NCBI GenBank assembly: GCA_007133365.1
Contig: SLMV01000073.1
Location: forward strand, 1 to 22,906
Length of the DNA stretch: 22,906 nt
Source: Clostridia bacterium
GTDB lineage: Bacteria; Bacillota; Sulfobacillia; SLMV01
Direction: 5' to 3'
Shown here: in pieces, positions 15,980 through 22,797 of the stretch
Layout of the letters: every line of letters starts with the position of its first letter
How positions within the stretch are numbered: the first letter of the stretch is position 1
The notes under the pieces: model-generated
The model's database searches: none
Told to the model about the DNA's origin: nothing
The model's input: the letters and a program-made list of their open reading frames with translations, nothing else
Made by a program: the position numbers and the translations under genes

Positions 15980-17260
15980 ATGGATGCCCTTCCCGTTTTA
16001 TTAATACTGGGCTATTTGCTCGGAAGCCTCAATGTGATTCGACTGGTCCCACGAGAGGGACCGGAACGATTGCTAGCGGTTGCTGCCCAGATGGCAGGCG
16101 GCATGTTATTGGGACACCTGCTCGTTCAGACGTCGGTGGGGGTTGCGGCTAGTGGTCTAGGGACATTGTTGGGGTTATACTTTCCCGCGCGCATGGGGCG
16201 TACGCGGGTGTTGCCGGACGCGAGTTTGCTCGTGGCTTCGGCAACCTTTTCGGCCATCCTAATGCCGATGGGTTTTGCGGCCGGACTATTGGTGTTCGCG
16301 TTGATCTATGCACGCACGAGGCGTCGGGCGCTCTCGGTGGTAATTGCACTCTTTTTCGTACCATGGTTGGCCTGGTATCTAACCGGCTCTGATCTTTTAC
16401 TTTTGACCGGCGGTCTGGTTTGGGTGTTGTTGATTTTTCGCTATATGGATCGACTGGAAATGCAGGTTCGTGAGCTTTTGGGACGACGCTCGTCACGGTT
16501 GCTCTTTCGCAAAATCGCTCACCGAGTCATTTTGGTGGTCGTTTTGCTGAGTATGTTTTCGCTTTTTTTTCTAAACCGTTATGTGTATCACGGGTTTGGG
16601 CTTCATCCCGAGGTGTTTCGGCGTGGGGGCGAGGAATTGGAGTACATCGCGCTAACGTTCGATGATGGTCCTGATCCGGCGTTTACCCCGGCGATCTTGG
16701 ATATTTTGGCCGAGCGGGGGGTGAGAGCCACCTTTTTTGTGGTCGGAAAGCACGTGGATCAATACCCGGAAATTGTTCAGCGCATCAAAGCAGAGGGGCA
16801 TGAAATCGGAAATCATACCTACAATCATGTAAACTTGCTTTACGCAGGTGAAGAAATGGTCACCCGTGAATTGGCTCGGACAGAGGCTGCGTTGGAAGAA
16901 GCAGTGGGGCTTACGCCCAAGCTCTTTCGCCCGCCGCGAGGGCTTTACAATGAAACAACGCTGCGCGTGGCTCACGAACGGGGGTATACCCTGGCACTAT
17001 GGTCGCTGAGTTCTGAGGATTGGCTGGGAATCAGTCCGACGCGTATTGTTCGCGTGCTGGGAGACCGCGCTACCGGAGGCGATATCTTGCTATTTCACGA
17101 CAGCGGCGATTTTCTGACCACCGCTGGTGCCAACCGGGACAATGTGATTCAGTCGGTGGGGCCGCTGTTGGATCGGCTTCATGACCGGGATTATCGCTTC
17201 GTTACCGTCACCGAATTGATGGCCATGACCCTTCTGACGGATGGAGGCGATGTGGATTGA
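15980..17260 (+). CDS. membrane protein: degenerate PlsY-like domain fused to a polysaccharide deacetylase (NodB) domain
   Basis: The 426-residue protein has two parts. Residues 1-205 are hydrophobic helices that follow the PlsY (acyl-phosphate:glycerol-3-phosphate acyltransferase) layout: GYLLGSLN at the start, GTLLGLYFP in the middle, and a closing RYMDRLEMQVRELLG where PlsY has RHRENIxRLL. The PlsY motifs SGNxGATN and FKGGKGVAT are missing, so that part is probably not catalytic. Residues 222-420 are a NodB carbohydrate esterase 4 domain with D228-D229 (TFDDGPD), H279 and H283 (HTYNH), RPPRGLY, SSEDW and LLFHD, all expected for Zn-dependent N-deacetylation of a glycan such as peptidoglycan. 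The start follows AGGAG. The NodB call is firm; the PlsY relationship is inference from pattern. Confidence 0.85.
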   Translation: MDALPVLLILGYLLGSLNVIRLVPREGPERLLAVAAQMAGGMLLGHLLVQTSVGVAASGLGTLLGLYFPARMGRTRVLPDASLLVASATFSAILMPMGFAAGLLVFALIYARTRRRALSVVIALFFVPWLAWYLTGSDLLLLTGGLVWVLLIFRYMDRLEMQVRELLGRRSSRLLFRKIAHRVILVVVLLSMFSLFFLNRYVYHGFGLHPEVFRRGGEELEYIALTFDDGPDPAFTPAILDILAERGVRATFFVVGKHVDQYPEIVQRIKAEGHEIGNHTYNHVNLLYAGEEMVTRELARTEAALEEAVGLTPKLFRPPRGLYNETTLRVAHERGYTLALWSLSSEDWLGISPTRIVRVLGDRATGGDILLFHDSGDFLTTAGANRDNVIQSVGPLLDRLHDRDYRFVTVTELMAMTLLTDGGDVD

Positions 17261-17913
17261 CCGAAATCATCATACGAAGGGGTGAACCTCGGGATGCCGC
17301 CAGCGTCGCTGCCTTGTTTGCAGCAGCATTTGGTGATAGCATTTCACATGTTTTCCCGGACGGTGTGCCATTACATGTGTTGGAGGATCTAATGCTTTTT
17401 ATTCTCAAACACGACCCTTGGGCGTGCCACGTGGCGGTGGAATGTAGGTCCGATGGGGACCTGGTTCTTGGATATTGCCTTTCACCTGCGAGCATGCCGC
17501 GTCTTTGGGTGCGCGCCTTCATCAGCGGTGACATCTTGCGCATTATTTGGCGAGTTCTAACCCGGCAATTTCCGGTCAACTGGCGGCAGCTTCGTACCTT
17601 GTCCCGCAATAAAGTCTCATTTTTGGACAGTTTTCGGGTGGTTCGTTTTTCCGGACGGGCCCAAATTCTTTCGGTGGCGGTCTCCCCGGAGGCTCAGGGT
17701 CATGGGGTGGGCACTCGGCTGGTGAAAAACGCGCTTGCCAGTTTGCGACGACAGAAGGTATCCGCGGTTAAATTGGAAGTACGGCCAGATAACGAACCGG
17801 CCCTTAAACTTTATGAGAATCTCGGGTTTCGCCGGTGGGGAACGACCGAGGACAGTCAAGGAACGTGGCTCGTCATGATGAAAGAACTTGAAAACCTAAA
17901 GAAAAGGGGGTGA
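17257..17913 (+). CDS. GNAT-family N-acetyltransferase
   Basis: The 218-residue protein ends in a standard GNAT acetyl-CoA-binding region: ILSVAVSPEAQGHGVGTRLV (motif A with QGHGVG) and RPDNEPALKLYENLGFRRWG (motif B). The N-terminal 100 residues include a hydrophobic middle that probably shapes the substrate site. Neither the substrate nor any RimI-like role can be read from sequence. The TTG start overlaps the deacetylase stop (TTGA), with GGAGG 9 bases upstream. The stop lies just before smpB, so the three genes look co-transcribed. Confidence 0.85.
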   Translation: MTEIIIRRGEPRDAASVAALFAAAFGDSISHVFPDGVPLHVLEDLMLFILKHDPWACHVAVECRSDGDLVLGYCLSPASMPRLWVRAFISGDILRIIWRVLTRQFPVNWRQLRTLSRNKVSFLDSFRVVRFSGRAQILSVAVSPEAQGHGVGTRLVKNALASLRRQKVSAVKLEVRPDNEPALKLYENLGFRRWGTTEDSQGTWLVMMKELENLKKRG

Positions 17914-17918
17914 GGGGA

Positions 17919-18389
17919 TTGGCGCCTGATAAGCCGTCCAATCGGCAGGTGGTGGCCAGGAATCGCAAGGCAAAACGGGATTTTCATATCGAAGAAACTA
18001 TTGAGGCCGGCATTGAGCTCACGGGCACGGAAGTGAAAGCGGCTCGTGAGGGGAATGTGAGTTTACAAGAGGCCTATGCCATGGTTGAAGGCCGGGAGGT
18101 CTTTTTGCACAACATGCATATCGGTCCCTACCGCCACGGAAACATTCATAATCATGAGCCTAAACGAACCCGCCGCCTGTTATTACATCGGAAAGAAATC
18201 GATAGCCTTTACGGGCGTGTTCGCCAGCAAGGATACACGTTGGTCCCATTGAGCATGTATTTCAAGCGCGGATGGGCGAAAGTGGAAATTGCGGTGGCAA
18301 AAGGGAAGAGCTATTATGATAAACGGGAAAAGATCAAGAAGGAAGAGGCGAAACGTCGCATGGACCGGGCCGTTCGCCGCCCGTACTGA
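17919..18389 (+). CDS. smpB: SsrA-binding protein SmpB
   Basis: SmpB binds tmRNA and brings it to stalled ribosomes for trans-translation. The protein shows NRKAKRDFHIEETIEAGIEL, TGTEVKAAREGNVSLQEAYA, HNMHIGPY, RTRRLLLHRKEI and the basic tail KGKSYYDKREKIKKEEAKRRM. With TTG 17919 the product is 156 residues, the same length as in Bacillus subtilis, and GGGGGTGAGG lies at a good distance. GTG 17910 is also in frame and overlaps the GNAT stop (GTGA), but the ribosome site would abut it. The tmRNA gene follows 63 bases downstream, the classical partner arrangement. Confidence 0.95.
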   Translation: MAPDKPSNRQVVARNRKAKRDFHIEETIEAGIELTGTEVKAAREGNVSLQEAYAMVEGREVFLHNMHIGPYRHGNIHNHEPKRTRRLLLHRKEIDSLYGRVRQQGYTLVPLSMYFKRGWAKVEIAVAKGKSYYDKREKIKKEEAKRRMDRAVRRPY

Positions 18390-18390
18390 T

Positions 18391-18420
18391 TTGACAGGAT
18401 CACCATTCGCCCCTTAGAAT
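18391..18420 (+). promoter_or_regulatory. promoter of ssrA
   Basis: A perfect -35 TTGACA (18391-18396), 18 bases, then TAGAAT (18415-18420, 5 of 6 matches) form a strong promoter directly after the smpB stop. A second extended -10, TGATACAAT (18425-18433), lies just downstream and may be an alternative start. Either would give a short 5' leader that RNase P removes at 18453. Confidence 0.7.
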
Positions 18421-18435
18421 ATTGTGATACAATAT
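18419..18435 (+). promoter_or_regulatory. 17-bp dyad over the ssrA start region
   Basis: ATATTGT-GAT-ACAATAT is a perfect inverted repeat with 7-base arms and a 3-base centre. It overlaps the end of the -10 and the likely transcription start. Position and symmetry suit a repressor site. It matches neither the LexA nor the Rex consensus, and part of the symmetry may simply come from -10-like sequence. Confidence 0.3.
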
Positions 18436-18452
18436 AGACGGAACGACCGTAC

Positions 18453-18808
18453 GGGGGTGAGTAGGGTCGATCCGGACATCTTGAGCATAGCCAGCAGGTC
18501 GAGCTCGCCGTAGTCTCGTAAAAAGACGGCACGCAAATTAATTGCCAACAATAACTACACCCTAGCTGCTGCGTAATAGCATCAGCTACGTCTACCCGCT
18601 CTCGGCCCGTCGGAGCGGACTAGGCGACACTCAGATGGGCTGGTCTAGCGGAGTGCCTACGGCCGCTAGATGAGAAAAGTGGGCTAGCGTCTCGGCAATT
18701 CTGCCCGTAGAAGTGCCGCGACGCGATGAAAAAATACGGGCTAAGCCTGTAGCGGGCAATGCTTTGGAGTCCGGACACTCGGGGTGCGACTCCCCGACAC
18801 CTCCACCA
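18453..18808 (+). ncRNA. ssrA: transfer-messenger RNA (tmRNA)
   Basis: The 356-base RNA rescues stalled ribosomes together with SmpB. The acceptor stem pairs GGGGGTG (18453-18459) with CACCTCC (18798-18804), one G-U pair, followed by ACCA with an encoded CCA end. The T-arm is CGGGG/CCCCG (18780-18784 with 18792-18796). The long P2 helix includes TCCGGAC (18471-18477) with GTCCGGA (18769-18775) and a further AGCAT/ATGCT. The message part reads out at 18544-18576. The T-loop is TGCGACT instead of the usual TTCGAxT. A strong promoter precedes it and a T-rich terminator follows. The smpB gene directly upstream confirms the call. Confidence 0.95.
18544..18576 (+). other. tmRNA tag-coding segment
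   Basis: The resume codon is most likely GCC at 18544, because the six bases before it, TTAATT, resemble the TTAGTC that precedes the E. coli resume codon. The tag then reads ANNNYTLAAA plus an encoded stop pair TAA TAG. Its first Ala may be charged on tmRNA. The in-frame GCA at about 18529 would give a longer 15-residue tag and is less likely. The end LAAA departs from the common ALAA but keeps the small hydrophobic tail that proteases recognise. Confidence 0.8.
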
Positions 18809-18825
18809 AAATGGAGACGAATGAT

Positions 18826-18854
18826 AAAAGCCCGAGTTGGGCTTTTTTGTTTTT
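18826..18854 (+). terminator. intrinsic terminator of ssrA
   Basis: AAAAGCCC (18826-18833), loop GAGTT, GGGCTTTT (18839-18846), then TTGTTTTT: an 8-bp stem followed by a T-rich run, 18 bases after the tmRNA CCA end. This is the clearest terminator in the window. Confidence 0.92.
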
Positions 18855-18898
18855 GGGTTATCGCTAGAGTCCAGTCTTATCAATAAGGACGAGGTGCA

Positions 18899-19513
18899 AT
18901 GCGCGCACGATATTTCGTTGGAGTCGTTATTGTGATACTTGCCGTCGCCTTTATCGGCACCTATGCATCCATCCATGCGACCGCGGAATCCATCCATCCC
19001 CAACCCGGGGATGTCATTATTATATTAGGGGCCGCGGTGTGGCCGGACGGTCCAAGTCCGGCGCTTAAAGCCCGCATCGATCATGCTGCAGAACTATTTA
19101 TGGTCGGATACGCTGACAATCTTATTCTGTCAGGCGGTCTCGGGGAGTATTCTCCGACCGAGGCGCAAGCGATGAAAGAACGTTTGGTGCAATACGGGAT
19201 CCCCGCTGAGCGGCTGTATCGAGAGGAAAAGGCAACCAATACCCGGGAGAATTTGCGTTTTAGCCAAGCTATCATGCGCCGACAAGGTTGGGAGCAGGCC
19301 ATCATCGTCTCGGATCCATTTCATCTTCATCGGGCTTTAAAGATTGCTCGTTCATTGGGATTAGAGGCGACGGGGGCCCCGGCTTACGAGAGCCCTTTGT
19401 ACCGAAATCGGTTGCTTCGGTTTCGGTACACGGTGCGCGAGGTCGTGGCGCTATTCGGTGAAGCGATTAGGGGGATGTCACCGGGAGCAAGAGGGCCCGT
19501 TTTATCGCGATGA
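18899..19513 (+). CDS. YdcF/SanA-like DUF218 membrane protein
   Basis: The 204-residue protein has one N-terminal membrane helix (about residues 5-24) followed by a DUF218 domain outside the membrane. DUF218 wording is clear: DVIIILGAAVWPDGPSP, NLILSGGLGEYSPTEAQAMKERL, REEKATNTRENLRFS and AIIVSDPFHLHRAL. Members such as YdcF, SanA and ElyC are tied to envelope integrity, with the reaction unproven. The ATG follows GGACGAGGTG. It comes straight after the ssrA terminator and is followed by a gap, so it looks like a single-gene unit. No strong promoter was found in the short stretch before it. Confidence 0.85.
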   Translation: MRARYFVGVVIVILAVAFIGTYASIHATAESIHPQPGDVIIILGAAVWPDGPSPALKARIDHAAELFMVGYADNLILSGGLGEYSPTEAQAMKERLVQYGIPAERLYREEKATNTRENLRFSQAIMRRQGWEQAIIVSDPFHLHRALKIARSLGLEATGAPAYESPLYRNRLLRFRYTVREVVALFGEAIRGMSPGARGPVLSR

Positions 19514-19699
19514 TTCGATCCAACCCATTGTCCGGATCACTTGCTGGCATCCATCCGCCTTACGGACCGGATGACGAAGTGGAGCCTTTCGGGAGGACTC
19601 TCATAGGAGTGCAGACCGCCTTCTGGAGACTTCGCTTTCGTTTCCTTACCTGGTGCCGAACCAATGAACAAAAACGTCGATTTTAGGATCGCTCTCGTT
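19514..19699 (+). other. non-coding gap with nested inverted repeats
   Basis: No gene is visible. Short inverted repeats cluster here: CATCCG with CGGATG (about 19554-19575), ACTCT with GGAGT around CATA (about 19597-19610), and an outer CGAAGT (19575-19580) with ACTTCG (19629-19634). They could be termination or RNA structure. No known riboswitch core or T-run terminator is recognised. Confidence 0.3.
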
Positions 19700-19717
19700 T
19701 TGGACACCAAGATGGGT

Positions 19718-19744
19718 TATGATTGTCGGTCGAACATATGTTTG
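19718..19744 (+). promoter_or_regulatory. dinB promoter -10 with LexA (SOS) box
   Basis: CGAACATATGTTTG (19731-19744) matches the Gram-positive LexA/DinR consensus CGAACRNRYGTTYG at every defined position. A -10 like TATGAT lies just upstream at 19718-19723, so bound LexA would block transcription. The -35 is poor. The box is 31 bases before the dinB start, which strongly suggests DNA-damage induction. Confidence 0.85.
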
Positions 19745-19775
19745 GTAAGGTAGGGATAGCAAGGGGGCGAGAACA

Positions 19776-20879
19776 ATGGATCGACTCCGGCTGCGATCGG
19801 AACCCGAGCGATCCGAGGATCTTCGGGTGATTCATTTGGACATGGATGCTTTTTATGCGTCGGTCGAACAGCGGGATGATCCCAGTTTGAGGGGGCGCCC
19901 GGTCATTGTGGGAGGAACGCCCGCGTCCCGTGGAGTGGTGGCGACGTGTTCGTATGAAGCGCGTAAGTTTGGTGTGCGTTCGGCTATGCCGGCAGAGGAG
20001 GCCCGGCGCTTGTGTCCATCGGCAATCTTTCTTCCCACCGATTTTGCACGCTACAAACAGGTGTCTCGTCAGGTGAAAGATCTCCTTCGATCCCACACGC
20101 AGGACGTGGAAATGTTAGGCCTTGATGAAGCCTTTCTTTTTGTGGCAAATCCTCAGCAAACCGTTGCTGTGGCCCGGGAGGTTAAACGCGATATCACAGG
20201 CGAAATCGGCATTACCTGCTCGGTGGGCGTATCGTATGCCCGCCCGTTAGCCAAGTTGGCCTCAGAGTGGCAAAAACCCGATGGTTTTACGGTTATTGAT
20301 CGCCATCTTGCTCGCCGGTTGCTTCCCAAAGTGCCCCTGGAACAACTTTGGGGCATTGGGCCCCAAACGGCCCGAACCCTGAAGCGTCAGGGGATCGAAA
20401 CCGGTGGGGACTTTTTTTCGACCTCGACTCGGCAGCTAATCAAGATGCTGGGGCCGGGGCGCGCGTGGGATATTGCCCTTCTTTGCGCGGGTCGGCCGCT
20501 ATCGCCCCGTGTGCGCCGTGATCGACGTGCCAAATCGGTTAGCCGGGAGACCACCTTGCCGAATGACGTGGCCGATCCCGGGGAGTTGGAATCGATCTTG
20601 CGAGAATTGGTCGATGACGTGACGGCGCGGGTTGAGGAATTGGACCTGACGGCGATGACCGTCGGCATCAAGGTCCGCTACAGCAATTTTCGCACCTTGA
20701 CCCGTGCCCGAACGGATCCGACGCCATACCATAAGGCCGAAGCGATTCACCAAACCGCCCGCGAACTCCTAGGAGAACTGATTGATGGTCGACAAACCGT
20801 TCGACTATTGGGCGTCACTTTATCCAATTTGGACTATCCCGATATGCCCCGGCAGCTCGGGTTTGAACTTGTAAAATGA
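19776..20879 (+). CDS. dinB: Y-family DNA polymerase IV
   Basis: The 367-residue translesion polymerase copies damaged templates with low fidelity. The catalytic acids are D22 (HLDMDAFYASVEQ) and D117-E118 (MLGLDEAF). Other Y-family landmarks are RPVIVGG, CSYEARKFGVRSAMP, ITCSVGVSYARPLAKLASEWQKPDG, the helix-hairpin-helix LWGIGPQTARTLKRQGIETGGD, and RAKSVSRETTLPNDV at the little-finger domain. The usual SIDEA motif reads GLDEA. It lacks an obvious C-terminal beta-clamp peptide of the QLxLF type: the end is PRQLGFELVK, which contains QLGF and may serve. The ATG follows AAGGGGG. A LexA box upstream marks it as part of the SOS response. Confidence 0.95.
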   Translation: MDRLRLRSEPERSEDLRVIHLDMDAFYASVEQRDDPSLRGRPVIVGGTPASRGVVATCSYEARKFGVRSAMPAEEARRLCPSAIFLPTDFARYKQVSRQVKDLLRSHTQDVEMLGLDEAFLFVANPQQTVAVAREVKRDITGEIGITCSVGVSYARPLAKLASEWQKPDGFTVIDRHLARRLLPKVPLEQLWGIGPQTARTLKRQGIETGGDFFSTSTRQLIKMLGPGRAWDIALLCAGRPLSPRVRRDRRAKSVSRETTLPNDVADPGELESILRELVDDVTARVEELDLTAMTVGIKVRYSNFRTLTRARTDPTPYHKAEAIHQTARELLGELIDGRQTVRLLGVTLSNLDYPDMPRQLGFELVK

Positions 20880-21019
20880 GGAGATCCCGTTTACGCCTGT
20901 GTTACAAGCGAAAGCGCGAAGCAGGGTTCTCCCCACTTAAAAGCGAAAACAGATCTACTTGACCTTCAAAGAAAGGTCCAGTTTGGACGCGCGAGTGTAT
21001 TTCTGGTGGAGGAGTGGAC
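20880..21019 (+). other. 140-base gap before the amidase, one small hairpin
   Basis: GACCTT (20961-20966) pairs with AAGGTC (20973-20978), 6 bp, with no T-run after it. The TTGACC at 20959-20964 could be a -35, but no matching -10 is present at 17 bases (TTTGGA). Nothing else is seen. Confidence 0.3.
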
Positions 21020-22690
21020 GTGAAACGATACGGCGTGTACAGGATTCTCATAGGGTTAATTGTTCTCGTTGGGGTCTTGGGTTTTTCCAACTCGGGGGTT
21101 AAGGCCTACTCGGAGGATGTTCATCTTCAAATTGATGGTACGTTATTGGAGGCCTCCACCTTTCCCGGATACGTGCCTCCTCGGATCATCGATGGCCGCA
21201 CCTTGGTTCCCATCCGTGTCATATCCGAGTACTTGGGCTGGCACGTGGAATGGTTCTCCGAAACCCGCCAGGTCCTCATCACGAAAACGGAAGATCAGGC
21301 AGTAGAAGAAGGCTTCCTCCTTTTGACCATCGATGATACCGAAGCCATCGTCGACGGGGAGCCCGTCCCGCTCGATGTCCCGCCGACAATCTTTTCCGAC
21401 CGCACCCTGGTGCCGGTCCGCTTTGTGGCCGAATCTTTTGGGAGCAAGGTGGATTGGGATGACGAGCGGCGATTGGTGAGCATTCAATCAGAAACGGATG
21501 ATGCGGACGCGCCAAATGCTGGGGGAAGCGGTTTGCATGTTACCCCCTATGCGTTGCGACTGGAGGTCACCAATCCTTATGAACTCGAAGTGATTCGGGA
21601 AACCCAAGATAATATTGTGATCAAACTGACGAACGCCGGGATATCGGATGAACTTGCCGGCAGCTTCGAATATGAATCGGGAACCATCCGCACGATTCAG
21701 TTGCGCTGGACCGGAGCGAATGAAGTTTACCTGCACGTGGACCTTCGCGATCCACTCCTTTACGTTATTGACAGCACAACCGAAGCCGTGTTAATTGATT
21801 TTGCTGTATTGGAAAATGTATCGATCCAAGAGGGGCCTTCGGGATCCCAGTTGACGTTAACAACGAACATCCCCATTCCCTGGCGGCACTTTACTTTGGA
21901 GGATCCGTCCCGAATCGTCATCGACCTCTTGGGCGTGGGACAGCAGGCGCAATTAGGAGATCAAACCGTCAATAACTGTCCGGTTCTATCGGCTTGTCGC
22001 TTGGGCCGCCATCGCGAAGCGACCGGTGATAGTTTCGATGGAACGCGTTTGGTACTCGATCTAAAGAAAGCGCACGTTCCGTTGATCGATGAGCAAGCCG
22101 GGGCGAACGGTTTTGAAATTGGCATTTCCTTTGGTGAGCCATCGATTTCCGGGCGTCGCATTGTCCTCGATCCCGGACATGGTGGTTCCGATCCGGGCGC
22201 TCGCGGCGCAACCGGATTAACGGAAAAGGCGTTTAATTTGGCCGTCTCGCTGGTGGTGGCGGAGGCGCTCGAGGCAGCGGGGGCCGAGGTCCTCCTCACG
22301 CGGACCCGGGACGAATATATCCACATATACGATCGACCGGAGTTGGCCAATCAAGCGAAAGTCGATGCCTTTATCTCAATTCACGCCAATGCGGAGATTC
22401 GTCATCAAGCCTCGGGTACCGAGACCTACTATTACAGCAATCATCCCGAGAGTCGATCGCTGGCTGACTTGATTCATCAACAGGTGGTTATGGCCTTGGG
22501 TCGTCCGGACCGCGGTGTTCGTTTTGCCAATTTTGCGGTGCTCCGGGAGGCCGAGATGCCGGCCGTATTGCTGGAAACCCTTTATTTAACCTGTGTGGAA
22601 GACGAACAATTGCTTCTTGATCCGGCGACCTATGACAAAGTCGCCGACGCGATTCTGATCGCATTGAAACAATTCTTTGCTCAGCGCTGA
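21020..22690 (+). CDS. secreted N-acetylmuramoyl-L-alanine amidase with stalk and AMIN-like domains
   Basis: The 556-residue precursor has a signal peptide (basic start, hydrophobic run to about residue 24, likely cut near VKA). Next is a copper-amine-oxidase-N-type stalk domain in two copies of the pattern RTLVP(I/V)R.... (RTLVPIRVISEYLGW and RTLVPVRFVAESFGS). AMIN-like beta repeats span about 170-370, and the last part is an Amidase_3 catalytic domain. Zn ligands and catalytic residues are H387 (DPGHGG), E402 (GLTEKAFN), H455 (SIHAN) and E519 (AVLLETLY). It cuts the amide between MurNAc and the stem peptide. An odd insert with two cysteines (NNCPVLSACRLGRH) interrupts the AMIN-like region. 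GTG 21020 sits 5 bases after GGAGGAG; GTG 21014 is in frame but overlaps that site. Confidence 0.92.
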   Translation: MKRYGVYRILIGLIVLVGVLGFSNSGVKAYSEDVHLQIDGTLLEASTFPGYVPPRIIDGRTLVPIRVISEYLGWHVEWFSETRQVLITKTEDQAVEEGFLLLTIDDTEAIVDGEPVPLDVPPTIFSDRTLVPVRFVAESFGSKVDWDDERRLVSIQSETDDADAPNAGGSGLHVTPYALRLEVTNPYELEVIRETQDNIVIKLTNAGISDELAGSFEYESGTIRTIQLRWTGANEVYLHVDLRDPLLYVIDSTTEAVLIDFAVLENVSIQEGPSGSQLTLTTNIPIPWRHFTLEDPSRIVIDLLGVGQQAQLGDQTVNNCPVLSACRLGRHREATGDSFDGTRLVLDLKKAHVPLIDEQAGANGFEIGISFGEPSISGRRIVLDPGHGGSDPGARGATGLTEKAFNLAVSLVVAEALEAAGAEVLLTRTRDEYIHIYDRPELANQAKVDAFISIHANAEIRHQASGTETYYYSNHPESRSLADLIHQQVVMALGRPDRGVRFANFAVLREAEMPAVLLETLYLTCVEDEQLLLDPATYDKVADAILIALKQFFAQR

Positions 22691-22797
22691 TTTCATTCCT
22701 TCATCCAAGGGATCGATTGAAGAGACGATTAAACGGCGATTCGCAGCTATTTCGGCGAGTTCGATGGCCTGCTTGAAAATAGGCGGGGGGTTAGGAT
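22691..22797 (+). other. gap before the mutL-like gene
   Basis: The 107 bases hold no recognisable terminator or strong promoter. The only clear element is the G-rich ribosome site GGCGGGGGGTTAGGA next to the following start. Confidence 0.3.

Noticed and set aside
18529..18543. GCA as the tmRNA resume codon (15-residue tag starting ARKLI)
   Set aside because: The bases before GCC at 18544 fit the known resume context better, and the resulting 10-residue ANNNY... tag resembles known tags.
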